DNA from: an uncultured Acetatifactor sp.
Lineage (GTDB): Bacteria; Bacillota; Clostridia; Lachnospirales; Lachnospiraceae
Direction: 5' to 3'
Assembly (NCBI GenBank): GCA_910585665.1
Contig: CAJUFI010000010.1
Coordinates: 19,743 to 83,742 of the forward strand
DNA length: 64,000 bases
The notes under the pieces were generated by a model. That model made no database searches and was not told where the DNA came from. It saw only the letters and a list, made by a program, of their open reading frames with translations. The position numbers and the translations under genes were made by a program. Numbering within the stretch: position 1 is the stretch's first letter; the number at the start of each line of letters is the position of its first letter. Shown one piece after another: positions 1 to 8,904 of this stretch.

Positions 1-134
1 GATTGTAGTTCCGCATCTGCTCCGCCCGGCACTTTAGTATGGGCTGGCACCGTGCGGAGCGGACGCTGTTTTAAATTAGCTATTTATCTCTTTTTCAAGG
101 GATAAGGAGATTGTAGAACAGATTTTTCTATTTT

Positions 135-1319
135 TTATCTACTTTCTGGCCCGTTTTTGAAAAAAGCCGTCACTTTTGCGCCGCTGACGCCGTTCTCCAC
201 CTTCAGCCACCCGCCGTGGCGCTCGCTGAGCAGCCTGCAGATATAAAGCCCCAGCCCGAAATGCTCCTCCCGCCTTTCCTCCCCCGTGACATAGGGGTTC
301 CATGCCTCCCGGAGCATCTTCCCGTCGAACCCGGGGCCGTCATCGGCCACCGTCAGGGCCAGCCCGCCGTCCCGCTCCTCCAGGATAAGCGTGACCTGGG
401 TGTCCGCGTACCGGGCCGCGTTTGCCACAAGGTTGCCGCACACCTGAGACAGGAACATTCCGTCCAGCCGGAAATGCCCGGAGACCGCCTGATTCCGGAG
501 ACAGATTTTCTTGTCGTTTTCCCGGCAAATAATATTTGTATTTTCCTCTATCTGTGTCAGGAGCTCCGAAAGGGATATCCGCTGATATTCCGGCTGCCTG
601 TCCTCCAGCCGCTGAAGCTGGCTCATGCTGTCCACATAGCGCTCCATGCGGGCGATGTGCTTCCCCATGGTGACAGCAACGCTTCGAACCTGGCTGTCCT
701 CCCCGGCCTGAAGCAGCTCGTCATAGCCTTTCAGAACCGTCAGAGGCGTGCGCAGATCGTGGGCGAAAGCCGCATTCAGACGCCTGCGCTCCTCCATCTG
801 CCGCCACATCCCGGAAAAGCTGTCCGCCAGTTGACTCCGCATGGTCTCAAAAGACGCACAGAGCTCCCCCAGCTCGTCCTTCCTGTCGTAAGACAGGGAA
901 AAGTTCAGGTCACTAACGGAAATCTTTTCCGATGCCCTTTTCAGCTCCGCCAATGGCTTCCGCAGACGGTTCCGGTAAAAAAGGAAGGCCGCCGTCAGGA
1001 TGCAGAGCGCGGAATAGACCGGCGTAGCCACCAGGGGCAGCCCATTCGCAAAAGACAATAAGCGCTCATCTTCTTCCGTAAGCGACAGGGGGGTTTTGTA
1101 GATATAAGTGCCCTCTCCCAGTCTTTCGCCATTTTCGCTGGTCAGGTAATATTTTTCCCGCTGGGACGGATAGGAAGCATAAAGCCGCTCTATCGCGTAG
1201 CTGCAGACAGCCTCTGTTCCCTGAATCAACGCAAGGGCCACCATGGTCATCAGGACCACATACAGGACGAGGCTCGCCCGCAGGGAAAGGTTCCTGAACC
1301 GTGTCTTTATCTTGTCCAT
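135..1319 (-). CDS. Membrane sensor histidine kinase (HAMP, HisKA, HATPase)
   Basis: This is a two-component sensor kinase. Two hydrophobic segments (about residues 12-35 and 90-112) flank a short extracytoplasmic domain. A HAMP-like linker follows, then the HisKA box AFAHDLRTPLTVLKG with the phosphoacceptor His. The ATPase domain shows an N box (NLVANAARYAD), a G1 box (DDGPGFDG) and a G2 box (GLGLYICRLL). The ATG at 1319 is preferred over a GTG 12 bases upstream because it lies in the end of the regulator gene, overlapping it by 13 nt, an arrangement that suggests translational coupling. The length of 394 residues is normal for a VanS- or BaeS-like kinase. The signal sensed is not evident. 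The pair stands alone, with no target operon visible beside it. Confidence 0.9.
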   Translation of the reverse strand: MDKIKTRFRNLSLRASLVLYVVLMTMVALALIQGTEAVCSYAIERLYASYPSQREKYYLTSENGERLGEGTYIYKTPLSLTEEDERLLSFANGLPLVATPVYSALCILTAAFLFYRNRLRKPLAELKRASEKISVSDLNFSLSYDRKDELGELCASFETMRSQLADSFSGMWRQMEERRRLNAAFAHDLRTPLTVLKGYDELLQAGEDSQVRSVAVTMGKHIARMERYVDSMSQLQRLEDRQPEYQRISLSELLTQIEENTNIICRENDKKICLRNQAVSGHFRLDGMFLSQVCGNLVANAARYADTQVTLILEERDGGLALTVADDGPGFDGKMLREAWNPYVTGEERREEHFGLGLYICRLLSERHGGWLKVENGVSGAKVTAFFKNGPESR

Positions 1320-1981
1320 TTGTAGCCGCACCCCCAGACCGTCTCAATGTATGTCCTGTCCGTATGTTCCGCGATTTTGGCCCGCACTCTGCGGATATGT
1401 TCCGATACTACACCGCTGTCTCCCTCGCTGTCATAGCCCCATATCCGTTCGTAAATCCGCTCCCTGTCGAAAATCTGTCCCGGGTTCTGGGCCAGCAGGG
1501 CGATGATGTCGAACTCTTTCTTCGTAAAAACAATGCGGCTGCCCTGGCAGAAGCAGCACCGCTGGGCAAAATCGATGGCCAAATCTCCGGCGAATTTCAC
1601 GCTGGTCTCCTGGCTGTGCCGCTCTTCCCGGCGCAGATGGGCCTGTACCCTGGCTTCCAGCTCTATGAGGGAAAAGGGCTTGACGACGTAATCGTCTCCG
1701 CCTGCCGCGAAGCCCCGCACTTTGTCCGCGTCTTCAATCCGCGCTGTGAGGAACAGGATGGGGCAGGCCACATGGCCCCGGATGCGATCACAGATTTCCA
1801 GGCCGTCTATGCCCGGCATGTTGATGTCCAGAAGGATGATGTCCGGCGCATGCTCTATCTGCCGGAGCGCCGCTTTTCCGTCAAAGGCTTCCAGGACCTG
1901 GTAGCCTTTGACCGTGAAGAAGCCGGAAAGCATTGTTACAATGTCCGGCTCGTCGTCTACTATGAGGATTCGGTGTCCCAT
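1307..1981 (-). CDS. OmpR/PhoB-family response regulator
   Basis: This is the DNA-binding partner of the downstream kinase. The N-terminal receiver domain carries the acidic pocket (VDDEPD) and the phosphoacceptor Asp in LLDINMPGIDG. The C-terminal half is a winged helix ending in the typical WGCGYKW strand turn. The start at 1981 is chosen because an AAAGGAG ribosome site lies just upstream and the protein then begins directly with the receiver strand MGHRILIVDDE. A longer reading frame to 2092 lacks both. It is transcribed first and overlaps the kinase gene by 13 nt. The length of 224 residues is the family norm. The regulon cannot be read from the sequence. Confidence 0.92.
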   Translation of the reverse strand: MGHRILIVDDEPDIVTMLSGFFTVKGYQVLEAFDGKAALRQIEHAPDIILLDINMPGIDGLEICDRIRGHVACPILFLTARIEDADKVRGFAAGGDDYVVKPFSLIELEARVQAHLRREERHSQETSVKFAGDLAIDFAQRCCFCQGSRIVFTKKEFDIIALLAQNPGQIFDRERIYERIWGYDSEGDSGVVSEHIRRVRAKIAEHTDRTYIETVWGCGYKWTR

Positions 1982-2178
1982 GGCGTGTGTCTCCTTTGCT
2001 GCTGTGGTGATATCTGTGTTTCTTTCTTGCCCGTGGTGAATTGTCTGTGGGCGGGGAATCTTTTTGGTTTCAGTATAGCACGAAAAATCCAATTTTTTAT
2101 CTATTTTTGCAATTTATACTGCTTAACAGTTTAAATTTCCGAGTAACCTGACTGCATAACGCCAGCCATATACGCAAA

Positions 2179-2220
2179 AGCTGCCGCACATACGATCCTT
2201 CCATCGTACATGCGGCAGCT
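2179..2220 (-). terminator. Hairpin terminator downstream of spoVT
   Basis: Two 18-nt arms (2179-2196 and 2203-2220) pair with only two central mismatches around a 6-nt loop. A short T run follows in the minus direction. It lies 38 bp past the spoVT stop codon. Confidence 0.65.
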
Positions 2221-2258
2221 CCCTATGCGTTTTTGTCTCCTGTCAGCCCGTCCTGCCC

Positions 2259-2804
2259 TTACTGCTCCATCTGCCTTCCCAGGAACCCGGCGGCGGACTG
2301 CAGAAGCTTCTGCTCCACCTCTCCCATGCGGGTCTTATTGTCGTTCTGGAGCAGCACCACGCTGCCGATGATGTCCCCCTCGCAGAGGATCGGCGCGATG
2401 GCCTCGTGCTGGTACTCATCCCCGCCCTCGTCGCAGACCGGAATGAAGCTGCGGTCTCCCCTGGTGGCCATGATGGTCTCCCGGTTGTGTATCTTCTCCT
2501 CCATCTGGCGGCTGACGGACTTGTTCACCATCTGCTTGTAGCCCCCGGCCGCCGCGATGAACTGATCCCTGTCCGCAATCAGCGCCGCGTGGCCGGACAC
2601 CTGGGCCAGGCTCTCCGCGTACTGCTTGGCGAAAGTGCTCATCTCCCCGATAGGGGAATACTTCTTCAGGATGACCTGTCCCTCCCTGTCGGTAAAAATT
2701 TCAAGGGGATCTGACTCCCTGATGTGCAAAGTCCTGCGGATTTCCTTGGGGATGACTATTCTGCCCAAATCATCTATTCGTCTCACAATTCCTGTCGCTT
2801 TCAT
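2259..2804 (-). CDS. spoVT: Stage V sporulation regulator SpoVT (AbrB family)
   Basis: SpoVT is a transition-type transcription factor acting in the forespore in spore formers. Residues 1-50 form the AbrB swapped-hairpin DNA-binding domain, with the signature MKATGIVRRIDDLGRIVIPK. Residues 60-181 form a GAF-like C-terminal domain, as in Bacillus SpoVT, and the length (181) matches. A GGAGG site nine bases before the ATG supports the start. It is monocistronic, with its own hairpin terminator. Its presence is good evidence that the host sporulates. Assignment to SpoVT rather than a short AbrB protein rests on the long C-terminal GAF-like domain. Confidence 0.93.
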   Translation of the reverse strand: MKATGIVRRIDDLGRIVIPKEIRRTLHIRESDPLEIFTDREGQVILKKYSPIGEMSTFAKQYAESLAQVSGHAALIADRDQFIAAAGGYKQMVNKSVSRQMEEKIHNRETIMATRGDRSFIPVCDEGGDEYQHEAIAPILCEGDIIGSVVLLQNDNKTRMGEVEQKLLQSAAGFLGRQMEQ

Positions 2805-3018
2805 AAATACATTCCCTCCATTTATCGAGTTTACCTAAACCTCTGTCCGACTTCAGTCCCTTCACAGAAGCCTTCTGCCTGAAAACGTCCGGCGCAAAAC
2901 GGCCCTGGAAAACACAAACCGCCATAGCCGCTTTGTCATCATCCGGTGTGGAGTTAGTATCTGTAAAAAAAGGAATTATATACAAGTTTTCTGCATTGAA
3001 AATCTGCTAATACAGAAA

Positions 3019-4047
3019 TCAGTCCATTACTAACTTAAAATTATATTCTGCAATAAAATAAATACAAGTATTCAACACCCAAATAAATCCCATTATACTA
3101 TCTTTACTTGCTAAATTCTGAATTTTTAATATTTCAGTCAAATCCAATCTTTCAAAATATTCTTTATATCTGTTCTCCGGAATCTGATATTGTCCGTATT
3201 GAATTCTATTAGCTTTCGAAATATTGTGAAATATAACCTGCTTAAGCACACCTCTTATATACTTCCAATACGTTAGATTCGTATGTACATATCCCTGTTT
3301 TGTAACCCAATCTGCCAACTGATATTTTACTGTCGGTAAAACACGCTCTGCAACCACTCCTTGTAACGCATTCTCAATAGCATTTTCCATGCTGTTTACT
3401 GAAGATATTTCTAGAATCTCATTGCAGCACTTTTCCCTTTTTTCTGCATCACTAACTCCAAAATGTTTTTCAAGCATATCATCTATTCGATGCGGGAAGT
3501 CCACCTGCGCACCCAATATCGTTTCCCGTTCTACCAATGCCTTATATTCCTTTCCTGGCTGCAATGATACGGGAATCTTCCGCTCAGCAAAATCATCATC
3601 CGGCAATCGACACAAATGCTGATAGGACTCAATCATAGGATAATTAATATACAGCCTCCCCATATCAGCAGCATCAACAAAACATCTTTGCATTTCTAAA
3701 ATCTTTTCTTCCGAGAAATTTGTATCATGTCGCTCATAATCAAATACCAAAACTATATTTGTGAAATCCTCTTTATACCGGAGTTTATCTGGATATTGTT
3801 TCTTACTAATGACAAAGGGCAAATCAATATCTTCATTTTCCTCTGCCCACTCCTCTCCATACTCTTTCACGATATCATTATATAACTGATAGATATTTGT
3901 TCCGTATATCCAAATTTCATCCATGTTGATATTGATTTCGGGAAAACATTTGATAATCAACCAAAACAACCTATTTTTTTCATGATGCCCTTCTACAATC
4001 AGCAAGTTTTGGCTTCGCTTTCTTACCTCGCCTCGATAACTATTCAT
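3019..4047 (-). CDS. TOPRIM/RloB-like nuclease candidate, partner of the upstream ATPase
   Basis: Function is not established. Starting at the ATG at 4047 the protein has 342 residues. Near the N terminus it shows a strand ending in LLIVEGHHEKN (Glu19) and, about 85 residues later, VLVFDYERHD (Asp103, Glu105, Asp108). This spacing of an invariant Glu and a DxE/D cluster is what TOPRIM-type and RloB-like nucleases show. A YPMIESYQH motif follows. The start overlaps the ATPase stop codon by 8 nt and has a GGGGAG site, so the two are co-translated. The gene is AT-rich compared with its neighbours, a sign of transfer. Paired ATPase and TOPRIM genes occur in defence systems (PARIS, AbiL, RloAB), so an abortive-infection role is inferred. 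Alternative: a non-defence OLD-like repair protein. Confidence 0.6.
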   Translation of the reverse strand: MNSYRGEVRKRSQNLLIVEGHHEKNRLFWLIIKCFPEININMDEIWIYGTNIYQLYNDIVKEYGEEWAEENEDIDLPFVISKKQYPDKLRYKEDFTNIVLVFDYERHDTNFSEEKILEMQRCFVDAADMGRLYINYPMIESYQHLCRLPDDDFAERKIPVSLQPGKEYKALVERETILGAQVDFPHRIDDMLEKHFGVSDAEKREKCCNEILEISSVNSMENAIENALQGVVAERVLPTVKYQLADWVTKQGYVHTNLTYWKYIRGVLKQVIFHNISKANRIQYGQYQIPENRYKEYFERLDLTEILKIQNLASKDSIMGFIWVLNTCIYFIAEYNFKLVMD

Positions 4048-5188
4048 ATTTATCAAACTCCCCACTGATGTACATCTTTTCAAGATTGTGGCCTTCTCGC
4101 AGCTCTCTTTCAGTTGCATTGCACAGCGCCGTCAATGTGCCCGCTTTTGACAAAATAAATAAACAATCCGGTCGCATCAGTCGATTTGTCATCAAATTCG
4201 TATTGTGAGACGTCATAATAATCTGACATTTAGGATATCTTCTCTTAAAAAAGTTTACCACTTTCTCTGCCATTTCATAATGATAAAAAGCATCAAATTC
4301 GTCTAAATATATAAAAGAGGGAGCCCAGCTTTTCGGAATCAGTCGCCTATATAAATCAACTAACGCTAAAGTTCCGCTGGATGCAGTCTCATAAAACGGC
4401 ACTAATTTCTCATGCCCAAAATATAACTCTCTCTGACCATCCGGTAATTTTTGTAATACTAATTTGCACTCTATCCCCATTTCATTCAGGAAATCTTCTA
4501 AATCCTTTAATCTATTGGAGCCTTCCAGCAACTCATAAAAACTATCATTCGTTCGTCTTGGCATTCTCAATATTGCGTTTCCGGCTGTAATCATAAGCAT
4601 TCTTCTGACATAATTCGCTAATTTAATTAAAACCGAATCATTGCTCAAGGCAACATTGCTGATCAGCCATCTCAAAAATGGCAGCTTAGGCTCCTGAAGC
4701 CCTAGATCACCCATATCTATTGACTGCAGATATCTATCTATACTAGCTGTTTCGGCATTGATATATTCAAGATTCTTAAAATCAAATTTATTATTTTCAA
4801 AGTCACAGCAAAAAATTACTTTACCGTTAATGCGCAATTCTTCATCCTTTAGTTCTTGATTGGAAAATCGAGCATAACGATACACCAATTCATTATCTTC
4901 AAACCTGAACTCATATGAAAAAATCGCCATTTGGTCTATTGAATCAGCATTCAGAAATACTCCTGTATCAACATAAGGCCGCCCGCCAAATATTGCTGTA
5001 CATATATCAACAAACGCCTTTCCCAAATTTGTTTTTCCTGTCGCATTTCTACCATAAATCAGCATTTTGCTGATGGTTTCATCCGTGATGCAATCTGTAC
5101 TAAATTGATACCCTGCGGTATCTTCAAAATCGATAGATATTTCATCTTTAAAATTCTTGTAATTCTTCAATGTAAATTTCTTTAACAT
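4040..5188 (-). CDS. AAA-type ATPase of the OLD/RloA class, defence candidate
   Basis: This is a stand-alone ATPase of 382 residues. The N terminus (KKFTLKNYKNFKDEISIDF) is the typical SMC/ABC-like first strand of AAA_15/AAA_21 proteins. Walker A is GRNATGKT at residues 46-53. Walker B is FIYLDEFDAF near residue 298, followed by the switch motif MTSHNTNLM near residue 330. No nuclease domain is fused to it; the next gene supplies a TOPRIM-like protein and overlaps by 8 nt. A -10 TATAAT lies about 24 bp upstream of the start. The AT-rich composition contrasts with spoVT and the ABC transporter on either side, so the pair looks like an inserted cassette. The role as sensor and energiser of a defence nuclease is inferred from this architecture only. 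Confidence 0.75.
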   Translation of the reverse strand: MLKKFTLKNYKNFKDEISIDFEDTAGYQFSTDCITDETISKMLIYGRNATGKTNLGKAFVDICTAIFGGRPYVDTGVFLNADSIDQMAIFSYEFRFEDNELVYRYARFSNQELKDEELRINGKVIFCCDFENNKFDFKNLEYINAETASIDRYLQSIDMGDLGLQEPKLPFLRWLISNVALSNDSVLIKLANYVRRMLMITAGNAILRMPRRTNDSFYELLEGSNRLKDLEDFLNEMGIECKLVLQKLPDGQRELYFGHEKLVPFYETASSGTLALVDLYRRLIPKSWAPSFIYLDEFDAFYHYEMAEKVVNFFKRRYPKCQIIMTSHNTNLMTNRLMRPDCLFILSKAGTLTALCNATERELREGHNLEKMYISGEFDKYE

Positions 5189-5211
5189 TTTCCTACTATC
5201 CTCTCATACAG

Positions 5212-5240
5212 ATTATATGCACACAAATCCATGATTACAG
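5212..5240 (-). promoter_or_regulatory. Sigma-A-like promoter of the ATPase-TOPRIM pair
   Basis: On the minus strand there is a perfect TATAAT (5212-5217) and a weak CTGTAA at -35 (5235-5240) with 17-nt spacing, ending 23 bp before the ATPase start. Confidence 0.5.
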
Positions 5241-5316
5241 TATAACCATTTTTACAGCTTTCCACAACCTATTTCCGTAATTTTTTTACGGTAAGTCCGC
5301 ATTATTACCTCATTCC

Positions 5317-5357
5317 AAAAAATATCTCCATCATTTTATGAAAAAATGACGGAGATA
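5317..5357 (-). terminator. Intrinsic terminator of the ABC-2 transporter operon
   Basis: Fifteen-nt arms 5323-5337 and 5343-5357 pair with one mismatch, and six T residues follow on the minus strand (5317-5322). It begins 25 bp after the permease stop codon. Confidence 0.8.
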
Positions 5358-5382
5358 ATAATTCAATGACAGAGGTACTTCC

Positions 5383-6186
5383 TCAGTCTTTCTCATACCC
5401 ATTCCGCTTATAAAGCACCAAAAATACCAGAACGCTGATCAGCAGCTCCCCGAACAGCACCGCCATGTCCAAAGGCGACATCACATATGTCTCCCCTGCC
5501 GCCAGGCATTCCGTCATCCCCGTCATGACCCCGGTGAACAGGAATCCCGAGATTTTGTGGAGCGCCTCCGACATGTTCCCGAATATCGGCACCATCATGA
5601 ACACCATCAGGAAGGGATAGGAGATCAGATTGGCGTTCATCTGGTTCTTGGCGCAGATTCCCACGATCATCCCCAGCACGCAGCTGGTGAGGGAGACCAC
5701 CATGCTCACAAAGAAAAAGGGAATCCAGGGGACGATGTCCATGGGAATCCCGCTGATGAAGAGCACGATGTAGTTCACCGCCATCAGCATCACAAAGGGA
5801 AACAGGATACTGCCGATAAAATACTGCATCCCCGTAATCGAAGATGTCATCAGCACCCGCAGCGTATGGCTCTCCTTCTCCTCCGCTATGGACGTGCCCA
5901 CCATGATGAAGCCCTCCGCGCAGATGTTCATGGTGATTCCGATGTTCAGAAGGACCCCTCGCAGAAACGGCACCAGCGTGCCCCCTGAATTGATTCCATA
6001 GAGGATTTTGCATACATACACCATCCCGATGACCAGCACCGGCCCTATCATGATCATGGTATTCCGGCTGATGCACAGCCATTTGATCCTGGCTACCGCG
6101 GCCAGTTTATGCAGATTCCCTGCCCTTTGCGCGCTGGGGCAGCCGCCCATTTCCATTGTTTGCACATTTCCATTCAAGCTATTCAT
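5383..6186 (-). CDS. ABC-2 type transporter permease
   Basis: This is the membrane half of an ABC-2 exporter, 267 residues long. It has six predicted membrane spans: around residues 45-62, 75-100 (with the cytoplasmic EEKESHTLRVLMTSS coupling loop just after), 120-145, 150-175, 185-205 and 240-260. The EEKE-x-T-L-R-x-L-x-T loop is the coupling signature of ABC-2 permeases. It follows the ATPase gene after 75 bp and has a GGAAAGGAG site before the ATG. A terminator follows. The substrate cannot be predicted; such pairs often move lipids, antibiotics or peptides. Confidence 0.85.
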   Translation of the reverse strand: MNSLNGNVQTMEMGGCPSAQRAGNLHKLAAVARIKWLCISRNTMIMIGPVLVIGMVYVCKILYGINSGGTLVPFLRGVLLNIGITMNICAEGFIMVGTSIAEEKESHTLRVLMTSSITGMQYFIGSILFPFVMLMAVNYIVLFISGIPMDIVPWIPFFFVSMVVSLTSCVLGMIVGICAKNQMNANLISYPFLMVFMMVPIFGNMSEALHKISGFLFTGVMTGMTECLAAGETYVMSPLDMAVLFGELLISVLVFLVLYKRNGYEKD

Positions 6187-6261
6187 GTCCGTAAACTCCT
6201 TTCCATATGCTTTTCCTAAGCTTTTCTATGCGCTTTTTCCCGCTCTTTTCCATCCGTTTTT

Positions 6262-7119
6262 TCACACATTGAGATCTTTCCCTGTGACCTCCAGGAACAC
6301 GGTCTCCAAAGTGGGCTCACAGGAATGGATCCGCATGATCTCGTCCCGCTCCATCCACTCGGCGATTTTCCGGACGTTCTCCGGATTCTGGGCCAATACC
6401 AGCTCCCTGTCGCCCTCCAGCAGCACGCTGTATTTCTTGTTGCGGTTGTGCTTCAGGCAGATTTCCTGAGGGGAGCCGAACTCCACGATCTCGCCATCGT
6501 GCAGAAGCGCCACCTTGTCGCAGAGCTTCGCGGCCTCCTCCATGTTGTGGGTGGTAAGGAAAATCGCCATCCCCTCCTCCTTCAGCTCCAGCAGCATCCG
6601 GTGGATGGCCACGGCGGTGGAGGGATCCAGGCCGCTGGTGGGCTCATCCAGGAATAAGACCCTGGGCTTGTGCAGCACCGCCCGGGCCAGGACAAGCCGC
6701 TGGGTCTGGCCTTTGGAGAGCTTCCCGGCGGGTTTGTTCCTATGCTCCCCAAGCCCTACCTGGGCCAGCACCTTCTCCACCCTCTCCCGGGACACCTGCC
6801 ATATCCCGGCGAACACATAGAGGTTCTGCCATACGGTCATCTTCTTGTAGATGCCGCTGTTGTCCGAGACCACGCCGATTTTTTCGTAAATGGACTCATC
6901 GATGTTGGAGGAGTCCGTGCCCAGGAGCATGGCCTCCCCGGAGGTCTGCCGCAGCTGTCCGGTGATGATCTTGATTGTGGTGGTCTTTCCCGCCCCTGAC
7001 GGCCCCAGGAAGCCCAGGATCTCGCCCTGGTGCAGGGTCATGTTGATGTCCTTCAGCGCCTGTTCCGTCTTGAACCGCTTGGAAATGTGGGACAGGGAAA
7101 GCAATACGTTCTGTTCCAT
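6262..7119 (-). CDS. ABC transporter ATP-binding protein (ABC-2 partner)
   Basis: This is the nucleotide-binding subunit for the downstream permease. Walker A is GPSGAGKTTT near residue 37. The signature is KLSKGQTQRLVLA, where Lys replaces the second Gly of LSGGQ (common in ABC-2 ATPases). Walker B is VLFLDEPTSGLD, and the H loop is FLTTHNMEEA. A C-terminal extension of about 70 residues is typical of the CcmA/DrrA subgroup. The ATG at 7119 with AAGGAG six bases upstream is preferred to a frame start at 7158. The ATPase-permease order makes a simple two-gene exporter. Confidence 0.92.
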   Translation of the reverse strand: MEQNVLLSLSHISKRFKTEQALKDINMTLHQGEILGFLGPSGAGKTTTIKIITGQLRQTSGEAMLLGTDSSNIDESIYEKIGVVSDNSGIYKKMTVWQNLYVFAGIWQVSRERVEKVLAQVGLGEHRNKPAGKLSKGQTQRLVLARAVLHKPRVLFLDEPTSGLDPSTAVAIHRMLLELKEEGMAIFLTTHNMEEAAKLCDKVALLHDGEIVEFGSPQEICLKHNRNKKYSVLLEGDRELVLAQNPENVRKIAEWMERDEIMRIHSCEPTLETVFLEVTGKDLNV

Positions 7120-7292
7120 AGAATCTCCTTCTTTCTTCGTTTTTTCGCTTAAATGCAATCGTTCAGGCGGATTGCATCTCCACTACTGACATCTTACCAC
7201 CCCAATCCGCTCCCATGGGGAAATATGCCTGAACGGAACAGGGGGGTGCCTGAACAGGATTCCGCCCTCTCTGTCCCAGAACTCCCGGCAGG

Positions 7293-7398
7293 TAAGGAAG
7301 TGTCTACAAATAACTGCTGCAAGTTTATGGCAATTTTTATTGTATTTCCGGGCTTTTGCCTGAAGCAATTGCAGCAGTTATTTTCCGACAATTCCTAA
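7293..7398. mobile_element. MITE-like 106-bp inverted-repeat element, divergent copy (A)
   Basis: This is the same length as the copies at 10411 and 60067 but in opposite orientation and roughly 85% identical by eye. The ends GGAAGTGTC and GACAATTCC are flanked by TAA on both sides. The stem change from TGATGC to TGCTGC is matched by a compensating change on the other arm, so the long-hairpin potential is retained. No coding capacity. Confidence 0.75.
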
Positions 7399-7559
7399 AT
7401 TAATGAAAATTTGATAGAACTATGAAAAGACGGGCGGCAAAGGCACCAGATGAAGGCCCCGGAATCTCCTGGGCGGGGGCGACTTTATATTGCGGGAAGC
7501 TGTCATCCCGGTAAGTGGGCTCGTCTGTATATATCTGGCAGAATAGGGTATCCAGCACT

Positions 7560-7695
7560 TCCGTGTGAATCATGAACATGGTATTTGTGAAGCGGGTGGA
7601 GAAGCTGGACGTGGAACTGACTTCGGGAGAAGCTGTGTACGTCAGCAAGCCGAAGAAGAAAGAATTTATGGAAGCATTGGCCGGATTTTGGGGGA
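7560..7695 (+). pseudogene. Remnant of a LytTR-type response regulator (C terminus)
   Basis: A short frame encodes FVKRVEKLDVELTSGEAV and then SKPKKKEFMEALAGFWG, which fits the end of a LytTR DNA-binding domain (the stretch after the conserved RxHxSYxVN motif). Upstream, FRVNHE in another frame looks like the RxH part, so at least one frameshift is present and the receiver domain is missing. It sits directly before a GHKL kinase remnant, as in living AgrA/AgrC-type pairs. The family assignment is by pattern only. Confidence 0.45.
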
Positions 7696-7739
7696 GGCTG
7701 AATTTCGCTATGACGGTCTGCGGTTCATTTTTCATCAAT

Positions 7740-8040
7740 GGCAATAGTACATCATTTCCCATCTTCTCACCAGCGTCATGGTCCTGCTGGTCAGGAAATT
7801 CCTACTCCGTTTGCAGAAGGATATTACGGTGTGCGAAAAGGTTGTTCTGACACTGATGTTTTATGGTCTGATGGTGCTGTTGATCGGCATGCCGGCGAAT
7901 CCGATGGGACACACATTTCTATCTAAAATAGGAATGGTGACCGGAATTATGATTCTGGCTTTGGAAATGCATTGGACAATGCCATAGAAGCCTGCGGGAA
8001 ATTGGCTGAGGATGAGAGATTTATCACTCCATGGAGCTGA
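7740..8040 (+). pseudogene. Remnant of a GHKL sensor kinase
   Basis: One frame (7778-7987) gives two hydrophobic spans (VVLTLMFYGLMVLLIGM and IGMVTGIMILALEM). Overlapping it in another frame is GFGNALDNAIEACGKLAED (7957 onward), the N box of GHKL kinases, ending at a TGA at 8038. The catalytic dimerisation region between them is absent, so the gene has an internal deletion and frameshifts. Together with the LytTR fragment before it, this is a dead two-component pair related in type to the intact pair at 9.6-12 kb. Confidence 0.55.
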
Positions 8041-8063
8041 TGATCAGACGCATCAAGAGGTGG

Positions 8064-8092
8064 TTGAAGTAAAGCCCTGTTCATGTTATACT
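8064..8092 (+). promoter_or_regulatory. Sigma-A-like promoter before the Uma2 gene
   Basis: TTGAAG (8064-8069) and TATACT (8087-8092) are spaced by 17 nt. It would give a leader of roughly 175 nt before the Uma2 start. The leader carries no recognised element. Confidence 0.5.
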
Positions 8093-8274
8093 ATTAATCA
8101 AGCAGTGATGAAGATGGCAAAAAGCAATGCAAAAGCTGACGCTGACGCAAGGCTTCACAGAAATAGGAGCGAATCGCTTTTGAACCGAGATGTGACGCAG
8201 AAATTAACGGCGATAAGCGGGCAACAGCAGAAGCGCGTGACAGCGCAAAAACAGCCGCCAAGGAGGTTTGCTTT

Positions 8275-8850
8275 ATGGCATTACCAGCACAAAAGGCACG
8301 GTACACCTTTGCCGATTGCCTCACATGGGATGAGCGTGAACGTATAGAAATAATTGATGGGGAAGCATTTATGATGGCCGCGCCATCCAGAATCCATCAG
8401 GAAATCTGCTTTGAAATCGGTCGGCAGCTCGGTAACTATCTGGAGGGAAAACCGTGCAAGGTCTATCCAGCTCCCTTTGGCGTTCGGCTGTTTGAACAGG
8501 ATGGGGACAGGCCGGAGGACGTTGACACGATGGTCGAGCCGGATCTCTCTGTGGTGTGCGACAGGAGCAAATTGGATAAGTATGGCTGCAAGGGAGCGCC
8601 GGATATGGTAATTGAAGTCCTCTCCCCCTCTACACAACGGCATGACCAGCTGGTGAAGCTTAACCTATATCAGCAGGCCGGGGTTCAAGAATATTGGATT
8701 GTAGATCCGGAAAACCGAACAGTCCGCGTCCTGCTTCAAACCGGCGACGGCACTTTCCGAATCCACGAGGTCTATGGACAGGAGGATGTGGCAAAGGTCA
8801 ATGTGCTTGAGGGATGTTTCGTCGAGTTGAGCAAAGTGTTTTCGGAATAA
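8275..8850 (+). CDS. Uma2-family PD-(D/E)XK endonuclease-like protein
   Basis: This 191-residue protein belongs to the Uma2/DUF820 family of restriction-endonuclease-fold proteins, whose biological role is mostly unknown. The core motifs are visible: EPDLSVVCDR (Asp of the PD motif, near residue 86) and DMVIEVLSPST (the E-x-L/K strand, near residue 108), then the family-typical YQQAGVQEYWIVDP. The ATG follows a strong AGGAGG site. It is the only intact gene in a zone of decayed genes, so it may be a recent arrival or a selected survivor. No partner gene is adjacent. Confidence 0.88.
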   Translation: MALPAQKARYTFADCLTWDERERIEIIDGEAFMMAAPSRIHQEICFEIGRQLGNYLEGKPCKVYPAPFGVRLFEQDGDRPEDVDTMVEPDLSVVCDRSKLDKYGCKGAPDMVIEVLSPSTQRHDQLVKLNLYQQAGVQEYWIVDPENRTVRVLLQTGDGTFRIHEVYGQEDVAKVNVLEGCFVELSKVFSE

Positions 8851-8904
8851 ATGACGCTGAAGCGGGTCGGGAATCATCCTGCCCCGTTTTTTACTCCCTT
8901 CCCG

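Noticed and set aside
2770..2985. 71-codon minus-strand frame upstream of and overlapping spoVT
   Set aside because: It overlaps the spoVT start in another frame, lacks a ribosome site and has no recognisable sequence.
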